Shown here piece after piece: positions 58,654-64,000 of a DNA stretch of 64,000 nucleotides. A program made the translations under genes and the position numbers. Origin of the DNA: Allosaccharopolyspora coralli (GTDB taxonomy: Bacteria > Actinomycetota > Actinomycetes > Mycobacteriales > Pseudonocardiaceae); NCBI RefSeq assembly GCF_009664835.1, contig NZ_CP045929.1, forward strand, positions 1,426,001 through 1,490,000, written 5' to 3'. The notes below the pieces were generated by a model. That model was not told the origin of the DNA. It worked only from the letters and a program-made list of their open reading frames with translations, and ran no database searches. The first letter of the stretch is position 1. The number at the start of each line of letters is the position of its first letter.

Positions 58654-60090
58654 CTAGAGCGGGATGTTGCCGTGCGAGCCGCAACCTGCGGGGGCAGCGG
58701 CCAGCGCCTCGGCGATGCGGCGGCGAGTCTCCTTCGGTTCGATGACCTCGTCGACCACGCCGATCGACATCGCGCGACCGACACCGCCTGCGACGCGTTC
58801 GTGCTCCTCGGTGAGCTTGTCGCGCAACGCCTCCCGTTCCTCGTCCGGCGCGGCGGCCAGCGCCTTGCGGTGCAGCACGTCGACGGCGGCCTTCGCGCCC
58901 ATCACCGCGACTTCCGAGTCCGGCCAGGCGAACACCGTGGTGGCGCCGAGTGCGCGCGAGTTCATCGCGATGTACGCGCCGCCGTAGGACTTCCGGGTCA
59001 CCAGCGTCACGCGGGGGACCACCGCCTCACCGAACGCGTGCAGCAGCTTCGCGCCGCGGCGCACGACACCGCCCCATTCCTGGCCGACCCCGGGCAGGTA
59101 ACCCGGGACGTCGACCATCACCAGCAGCGGAACCCCGAACGAGTCGCACATCCGCACGAACCGGGCCGCCTTCTCCGCGGAGAGCGAATCCAGGCACCCG
59201 CCCTTGCGGATCGGGTTGTTCGCGATGACGCCGACGGTGCGGCCACCGAGCCTGCCCAACCCGACGACGACGTTCGGCGCCCACTTGCCCTGGATCTCCT
59301 CGAACACCGCCGAGCCGTCGTCGTCGGAATCCAGGATGCCCCGGATCACCGGCTTGACGTCGTAGGCCCGATTGGCCTTCTCCGGCAGCAGTGCGCCCAG
59401 GTCGTGCTCGTCTTGCACGGAGTGCAGGTCGAACAGGCCCGGCTTCGCGAACAGGCCGGTCAGTCGCCGCGCCCGCTGGTAGGCGTCGGGCTCGTCGTTG
59501 GCGACGACGTGCACGACACCGGACTTCGTGCCGTGCGCGTCCGCTCCGCCGAGCCCGTCCTGGTCGATCTGCTCGCCCGTGACGCTTTTGACCACGTCCG
59601 GGCCGGTGACGAACACCCGCCCGGCCGGAGCCATGATCACCACGTCCGTCAGCGCAGGCCCGTAGGCGGCACCACCCGCCGCCGGACCGACCACGACGGA
59701 GATCTGCGGCACCCGGCCGGAGGCGCGGACCATGGCCGCGAACATCTGGCCCATGCCGTCCAGCGACTCGACACCTTCCGGGATCCGCGCGCCACCGGAG
59801 TGCCACACCCCGATCACCGGGCAGCGTTCCCGCACCGCGGTGTCGATGGCGTCCACGATGTGCCCGCAGCCCTCGGAGCCCAACGCGCCACCCATCTTCG
59901 TGGCGTCGCTGCAGTAGACGATCACCTTGGCGCCGTCGATGCGGCCACGCACCGCGAACATGCCGCTGGCATCCCGAGGATGCAGCGCGACGACGGAACC
60001 GTCGTCGAGCAACTGCTCCAGGCGCAGCTGTGGGTCACGCGGATCCAGTTGCTGTTGTTCGGTCTGGGGACGCTCGACCAGTGCGGTCAT
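58654..60090 (-). CDS. accD: Acyl-CoA carboxylase carboxyltransferase (beta) subunit
   Basis: The carboxyltransferase half of acetyl/propionyl-CoA carboxylase, which makes malonyl-CoA for fatty-acid synthesis. The 478-residue protein (ATG 60090; GTG 60093 is adjacent) has the crotonase-fold pair of domains: HSGGARIPEGVESLDGMGQMF, VVVGPAAGGAAYGPALTDVVIM, then MVDVPGYLPGVGQEWGGVVRRGAKLLHAF and KSYGGAYIAMNSRALGATTVFAWP. As the last gene of the fatty-acid operon it corresponds to accD6 of mycobacteria. The biotin-carrying alpha subunit is not in this window. Confidence 0.93.
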   Translation of the reverse strand: MTALVERPQTEQQQLDPRDPQLRLEQLLDDGSVVALHPRDASGMFAVRGRIDGAKVIVYCSDATKMGGALGSEGCGHIVDAIDTAVRERCPVIGVWHSGGARIPEGVESLDGMGQMFAAMVRASGRVPQISVVVGPAAGGAAYGPALTDVVIMAPAGRVFVTGPDVVKSVTGEQIDQDGLGGADAHGTKSGVVHVVANDEPDAYQRARRLTGLFAKPGLFDLHSVQDEHDLGALLPEKANRAYDVKPVIRGILDSDDDGSAVFEEIQGKWAPNVVVGLGRLGGRTVGVIANNPIRKGGCLDSLSAEKAARFVRMCDSFGVPLLVMVDVPGYLPGVGQEWGGVVRRGAKLLHAFGEAVVPRVTLVTRKSYGGAYIAMNSRALGATTVFAWPDSEVAVMGAKAAVDVLHRKALAAAPDEEREALRDKLTEEHERVAGGVGRAMSIGVVDEVIEPKETRRRIAEALAAAPAGCGSHGNIPL

Positions 60091-60132
60091 CACATGCCTC
60101 CGGATGAGGACGGGCAGAAGGGGCGGGGCCGG

Positions 60133-61380
60133 TCAGGCCCGAGCGAAGGCGAGCGCGACGTTGTGCCCGCCGAATCCGAACGAGTCGTTCACGGCCGCGT
60201 TCAGCTCGATCTTGCGCGGCTCACCTGCCACCACGTCGAGTTCGACCTTCGGGTCGAGGCTCTCGAGGTTCGCGGTGGCGGGCACGACCCCGTGATGGAT
60301 CGACAACACGGTGGCGATGCTTTCCACAGCGCCCGCGCCACCGACCAGGTGACCGAGCGCGCCCTTCGGGGCGGTGAGCACCGCGTGGTCGCCGATCGCC
60401 TTGCGCACCGCGGCGGCCTCGCCGACGTCGCCCACCACGGTGGACGTGGCGTGCGCGTTGACGTGACCGACGTCGGACGGAGTGAGGTCGGCGTTACGCA
60501 GGGCCGAGGTGATCGCGTTGATCTGGCCGATGCCGTCCGGGTGGTTGCCGGTGATGTGGTGGGCGTCGGAGGTGATCCCCGCCCCGGCCAGTCGCGCGTA
60601 GATCCGCGCACCGCGAGCCTCGGCGTGGTCGGCACGCTCCAGCACCAGCACCCCGGCGCCCTCACCCATGACGAACCCGTCGCGGTCGACGTCGAACGGA
60701 CGCGACGCGCGCTGCGGTGCGTCGTTGCGGGTGCTCAACGTCCGCGACTGGGCGAACCCGGCCACCGTGATGGGGTGGATGCACGCCTCCGCGCCGCCGG
60801 CGACGACGACGTCGGCACGACCCGACTGGATCATCTGCAGACCGACGGCCAGGCCCTCCGCGCCCGACGCGCAGGCCGAGGCGGGCGAGTGCACGCCCGC
60901 GCGAGCCCACAGGTCGAGGCTCACGTGCGCGGCCGGACCGTTCGGCATGAGCATCGGCACCGTCAGCGGCGAGACCTTGCGCACCCCGCCGGACTCGAGC
61001 AGGTCGTCCTGCTCCAACAGCGTCAACGGCCCACCGATCCCGGTGCCGAGTGCGACCCCGAGGCGGTCCGGGTCCACGGACTGCGACTCCTCGGTGGGCT
61101 GCTCGTGCCCCGCGTCCGCCCACGCCTGGCGCGCGGCGACGAGGGCGATCTGTTCGCAGCGGTCCATCCGGCGCATCTGCACACGCGGCAGCAGCTCGCT
61201 CGGCTCGACCGCGAGCGAGGCGGCCATTCGGGCGGGCAGGTCGTACTGCTCGACCCAGTCCGCCTCGATGGGACGGACCCCGCTGCGGTTGTCCAGCAAA
61301 CCGTCCCAGGTGGACGCGACGTCACCGCCGAGCGGTGTCGTCGCGCCCATCCCGGTGACGACGACGTCCACCGGCGTCAT
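60133..61380 (-). CDS. fabF: Beta-ketoacyl-ACP synthase II
   Basis: FabF/KasA extends acyl-ACP chains by two carbons. The 415-residue protein has VDVVVTGMGATTPLGGD at the start, the nucleophile Cys in GVHSPASACASGAEGLAVG, and the two His in VNAHATSTVVGD and APKGALGHLVGGAGAVES. The C-terminal NSFGFGGHNVALAF is typical. Its ATG overlaps the acpM stop by four bases. There is only one KAS II gene here, while mycobacteria have kasA and kasB in tandem. The overall organisation is therefore closer to that of Streptomyces. Confidence 0.95.
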   Translation of the reverse strand: MTPVDVVVTGMGATTPLGGDVASTWDGLLDNRSGVRPIEADWVEQYDLPARMAASLAVEPSELLPRVQMRRMDRCEQIALVAARQAWADAGHEQPTEESQSVDPDRLGVALGTGIGGPLTLLEQDDLLESGGVRKVSPLTVPMLMPNGPAAHVSLDLWARAGVHSPASACASGAEGLAVGLQMIQSGRADVVVAGGAEACIHPITVAGFAQSRTLSTRNDAPQRASRPFDVDRDGFVMGEGAGVLVLERADHAEARGARIYARLAGAGITSDAHHITGNHPDGIGQINAITSALRNADLTPSDVGHVNAHATSTVVGDVGEAAAVRKAIGDHAVLTAPKGALGHLVGGAGAVESIATVLSIHHGVVPATANLESLDPKVELDVVAGEPRKIELNAAVNDSFGFGGHNVALAFARA

Positions 61381-61616
61381 GCGTTCTTGGCGATGTAGTC
61401 CACCGCATCGCCGACGGTCTTGAGGTTGGCTAGCTCGTCGTCCGGGATCTTCACGCCGAACTTGTCCTCGGCCTGCACGGCGATCTCCACCATCGACAGC
61501 GAGTCGATGTCGAGGTCGTCGACGAACGACTTGTCGATGGTCACGTCGGCGGCGTCGACACCGGCGACCTCTTCGACGATGCTTGCCAGACCCTGGGTGA
61601 TTTCCTCGTTGGACAC
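61377..61616 (-). CDS. acpM: Acyl carrier protein
   Basis: A 79-residue acidic four-helix protein from GTG 61616, with a GAGGA site. The phosphopantetheine-attachment Ser is in VDDLDIDSLSMVEIAVQAED, and FGVKIPDDELANLKTVGDAVDYI forms the rest. It carries the growing acyl chain for FabD, FabH and FabF. The length is that of a normal ACP, without the C-terminal extension of mycobacterial AcpM, so acpP would be an equally good name. It lies between fabH and fabF. Confidence 0.95.
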   Translation of the reverse strand: MSNEEITQGLASIVEEVAGVDAADVTIDKSFVDDLDIDSLSMVEIAVQAEDKFGVKIPDDELANLKTVGDAVDYIAKNA

Positions 61617-61688
61617 GGTCCTCGGTTCCTTCCTGTTTCTCCTGCTGCCGCAGTGCGCCCGCGGCGGATGACGGCGGTGGTGTGCCGC

Positions 61689-62672
61689 CTAGGGGCAGAT
61701 CACCACCTGGCCTGCGTAGGACAACCCCGCGCCGAAGCCGACCAGCAGCATCACGTCGCCGCTGGAGATTTCGCCCGCCGAGCGCATGTGGTCGATGGCC
61801 AGCGGAATGGAGGCCGCGGAGGTGTTGCCCGAGTAGACGATGTCACGGGCGATCACGAGGTCGTCGCGGGCTCCGTTGCTCTGGAGCTTCTTCGCGATCG
61901 CCTCGACGATGCGCAGGTTGGCCTGGTGGGCGACGAAGACGTCGATCTCGGAGAGCTTCAGCCCGGACAGCTCCACGGCGTGCATCGCGACCGGCGCGAT
62001 CTTCGTGGTCGCCCACCGGAAGACCGACTGGCCCTCCTGGTAGATGTACTTGTTGTCACGCAGGTAGATGGTGTCGACGAGATCGCCCGCGCTGCCCAGC
62101 GCGGCCTTACCGATCTGGACCGACTCCGACGGTCCGACCACGGCGGCACCGGCGCCGTCGGCGAAAATGATGCAGTTCGCCCGGTCGTCCCAGTCCAGCC
62201 ACTCCTGGAACCGTTCCGCGCCGATGACCAGAACACGCCGCGCGCTGCCGGTGAGCACGAGGTCGGATGCGGTGTTGAGCGCGTAGCAGAACCCGGCGCA
62301 GGCGGCGTTGACGTCGAAAGCACCGCCGGCCTTGATCCCGAGGCGGTCGGCGACCTGGGCCGCCGCGTTCGGGATCTGCCCGGGCATCGTGCAGGTGGCG
62401 ATGATGACCTGGTCCACGTCGGACGGTGCCAGGCCCGCGTCGGCGAGGGCTTTCGCCCCGGCCTCGATCGCCATGGCCACCACGGTCTGGTCCTCGTCAC
62501 CGAGCCGGCGGCTGACGATGCCGACGCGCTGCTGGATCCACTCGTCGTTGGTGTCGACTGTCTTCGCAATGTCGTCGTTGGTGACGATCCGGTTGCCCTG
62601 GGTGCTGCCGAAGCCGAGGATCCGCGTTCCGGCGGGTGCGCTGGGCAGACTCATCGTCGGTGCGGTGCTCAC
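61689..62672 (-). CDS. fabH: Beta-ketoacyl-ACP synthase III
   Basis: FabH starts fatty-acid synthesis by condensing an acyl-CoA primer with malonyl-ACP. The 327-residue protein starts at GTG 62672, which overlaps the fabD stop (GTGA). The active-site Cys lies in FDVNAACAGFCYALN, the His in FVAHQANLRIVEAI and the Asn in YSGNTSAASIPLAI. N-terminal ILGFGSTQGNRIVTNDDIAKTVDTNDEWIQQRVGI is typical. Its place between fabD and acpM follows the Streptomyces order and differs from mycobacteria, where fabH lies elsewhere. The likely primers include branched-chain acyl-CoA (inference). Confidence 0.95.
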   Translation of the reverse strand: MSTAPTMSLPSAPAGTRILGFGSTQGNRIVTNDDIAKTVDTNDEWIQQRVGIVSRRLGDEDQTVVAMAIEAGAKALADAGLAPSDVDQVIIATCTMPGQIPNAAAQVADRLGIKAGGAFDVNAACAGFCYALNTASDLVLTGSARRVLVIGAERFQEWLDWDDRANCIIFADGAGAAVVGPSESVQIGKAALGSAGDLVDTIYLRDNKYIYQEGQSVFRWATTKIAPVAMHAVELSGLKLSEIDVFVAHQANLRIVEAIAKKLQSNGARDDLVIARDIVYSGNTSAASIPLAIDHMRSAGEISSGDVMLLVGFGAGLSYAGQVVICP

Positions 62673-63619
62673 ACGGTGCTCCCGGTCTCGCCGGCGGACT
62701 CGGCTAGCGTGTCGGCGACCTTGTCCAGATCGGCGGGCGTCTTCAGCGGGACGGTCGTGACACCCTTGATTTCGCGGCGCACCATGCCCGACAGGGTTCC
62801 GGCGGGGGGAAGTTCGACGAAGGTCCGCACGCCGCGGTCGGCGAGTGTGGCCATGCACGAGTCCCAGCGCACCGGCTTGGTCACCTGCTCGACCAGCCTG
62901 CTGAGCACCTCGGGGCCCTGCGAGACGAGGGAACCGTCCGCGTTGGAGAGCAGGGCCAGTGCCGGGTCGGCGGCCGCGACCTTGTCGGCGTGCTGCGCCA
63001 GCGCTTCCCGCGCGGGCGTCATGAAGCGGGTGTGGAAGGCCCCGGCGACCGGAAGAGGACGCACCCTGGCGCCCTCCGGCGGGTCCTCGGCGAGCTGGTC
63101 GAGCGACGCGACGGGTCCCGCCGCGACGATCTGACCGGCGCCGTTGCGGTTCGCCGGATCCAGGCCGAGCCGGTCGAGGTGCGCGACGACGGCGTCGGCG
63201 TCGCCGCCGAGCACGGCCGACATCCCCGTCGGCTCCAGCGCGCAGGCGGCGGCCATCTCACGGCCACGGACCGCGGCGAGGGCGACCGCGTCGTCGGCGG
63301 GCAGCACTCCGGCCACCGCAGCGGCGGCCAGCTCACCGACGGAATGCCCGGCGGCGACCGTGGACTCCGGCAGGTCGACACGGCGACCCAGCTCGTCGGC
63401 CGCCAGCAACGACAGCGCGACCACGAGCGGCTGAGTGACGGCGGTGTCCTTGATCTCGTCCGCGTCGGCGGTGGTGCCCAGACGCACGAGGTCGAGCCCG
63501 CTCGCGTCGGACCACCTCGCGAGACGCTCGTCGGCACCGTCGAGTTCGAGCCAGGGGGAGAGCATGCCGGGTGTCTGGGCACCCTGGCCGGGAGCGAGTA
63601 GGGCGATCACAGACTCCAC
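62669..63619 (-). CDS. fabD: Malonyl-CoA:ACP transacylase
   Basis: FabD moves malonyl groups from CoA to ACP. The 316-residue protein begins at GTG 63619 (MESVIALLAPGQGAQTPGML); an in-frame GTG lies nine bases downstream. The catalytic Ser is in VAAGHSVGELAAA near residue 93, the conserved Arg follows in ALAAVRGREMAAAC, and the His is in VAGAFHTRFMTPAR near 200. It is the first gene of the operon fabD-fabH-acpM-fabF-accD. A dyad 59 bases upstream of the start fits the site of the FasR/MabR activator encoded just before it. Confidence 0.95.
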   Translation of the reverse strand: MESVIALLAPGQGAQTPGMLSPWLELDGADERLARWSDASGLDLVRLGTTADADEIKDTAVTQPLVVALSLLAADELGRRVDLPESTVAAGHSVGELAAAAVAGVLPADDAVALAAVRGREMAAACALEPTGMSAVLGGDADAVVAHLDRLGLDPANRNGAGQIVAAGPVASLDQLAEDPPEGARVRPLPVAGAFHTRFMTPAREALAQHADKVAAADPALALLSNADGSLVSQGPEVLSRLVEQVTKPVRWDSCMATLADRGVRTFVELPPAGTLSGMVRREIKGVTTVPLKTPADLDKVADTLAESAGETGSTV

Positions 63620-63677
63620 TGAACACCCGGGACGGGTCTTCGGGTGATGTCGACGGACACAGAACTCGACCGCGCAA

Positions 63678-63698
63678 CGTTGTGGAGTGTCTACAACG
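63678..63698. promoter_or_regulatory. Probable FasR/MabR operator
   Basis: CGTTGT-N9-ACAACG, a perfect six-base dyad with a nine-base spacer. The core TTGT-N9-ACAA is the same as that described for MabR in mycobacteria (TTTTGT-N9-ACAAAA). It lies between the divergently placed end of the PucR-type regulator and fabD, at promoter distance from fabD. Confidence 0.6.
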
Positions 63699-63813
63699 AC
63701 ATCAGGCCACAGGCCTGGTTGAAACGTGAATCGTTGTTGCCTGTGACCCCAGCATGACAGGTCGGTGCACGTCAGCAGATGGTCGGCTCACCCGACGTTC
63801 ATCTCGGTGGTCG

Positions 63814-64000
63814 TCACCACAGGCCGCGGGCCTTGGCGAGTCTCCCGACCGCGACCGCCACCCGCAGCACGTGCGCGTCGCGGGCGTTGGAGGGGGTCCG
63901 TCCGGTCAACTCGGCGATCCGGCGCAGCCGGTACCGCACCGTGTTCGGATGCACGAACAGCTGCCGCGCGCAGTTCTCCAACACCCCGCCGACCTCCAGG
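63814..64000 (-). CDS. fasR: PucR-type transcriptional activator (FasR/MabR-like), C-terminal end
   Basis: Only the last 61 codons are inside the window; the gene continues past the right edge. They encode the HTH_30 domain of PucR/CdaR-type regulators: VLENCARQLFVHPNTVRYRLRRIAELTGR, then RDAHVLRVAVAVGRLAKARGLW. A regulator of this kind directly upstream of fabD on the same strand is FasR in Streptomyces and MabR (Rv2242) in M. tuberculosis. Both activate the fabD operon and respond to long-chain acyl-CoA. The identification relies on the position plus this domain. Confidence 0.85.
   Translation of the reverse strand, partial: LEVGGVLENCARQLFVHPNTVRYRLRRIAELTGRTPSNARDAHVLRVAVAVGRLAKARGLW

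Noticed and set aside
58672-61398. A very long open frame (908 codons) on the plus strand
   Set aside because: It runs antisense to accD, fabF and acpM, all well-identified genes, and its translation is Arg/His/Asp-rich without similarity, a known artefact of high GC.

Overview
High-GC actinobacterial chromosome, most likely a member of the Pseudonocardiaceae (Saccharomonospora, Prauserella or Amycolatopsis type). The evidence is the very high GC, frequent GTG starts, four-base start/stop overlaps, and gene order shared with the mycobacterial chromosome: CBS/CorC protein, era, recO, uppS, zur, smtB, glyS, dgt and dnaG in one block, and fasR, fabD, acpM, fabF and accD in another. The genus is an inference.

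1 to 22.5 kb is a conserved housekeeping block. It holds a CorC-like protein, a deaminase-like protein without catalytic residues, Era, tandem RDD and DUF4190 membrane proteins, RecO, a GNAT acetyltransferase, UppS, a zinc-homeostasis module (YraQ-type permease, TIGR03943 protein, SmtB/ArsR, Zur), GlyS, dGTPase, a serpin, a group ECF41 sigma factor beside a carboxymuconolactone-decarboxylase-like gene that carries an ECF41-type promoter, DnaG, a trans-aconitate-type methyltransferase and tRNA-Asn.

22.7 to 43 kb is accessory and rich in mobile DNA. It contains an IS256, an IS5 and an IS30 element, one IS3 element (here ISa) and two identical inverted copies of another IS3 element (ISb). ISb copy 1 truncated a BrnT-type toxin gene and left its antitoxin. 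ISa and ISb copy 2 split a protein-tyrosine-phosphatase gene. Between the mobile elements lie an acyltransferase-like membrane protein, an amino-acid permease, catalase, and a GntR/flavin reductase/MFS divergon. At 40.7 to 43.0 kb a 2.3-kb remnant of an integrative element sits in a CAU tRNA gene between two perfect 36-bp att repeats. It carries a 140-nt hairpin, a GAF-ANTAR regulator and a decayed integrase.

43 to 58.4 kb holds a phenylacetate operon (paaI, paaK) with a TetR regulator and operator, a DUF397/XRE pair beside a frameshifted methyltransferase, YbdD/CstA, a sigma factor with a membrane-anchored partner, an FAD oxidoreductase, DUF3145 and a dihydrofolate-reductase-like protein. 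58.6 to 64 kb is a minus-strand fatty-acid operon (fabD, fabH, acpM, fabF, accD) preceded by the end of a PucR-type (FasR/MabR-like) activator, with a palindrome that fits its known operator pattern.

Several families of intergenic repeats recur through the window and are not explained by genes. I call them R (near 1.1, 5.4 and 7.0 kb), S (8.5, 14.2 and 58.6 kb), T (three 64-bp units at 17.9 kb, one at 55.3 kb) and U (29.2 and 46.1 kb).
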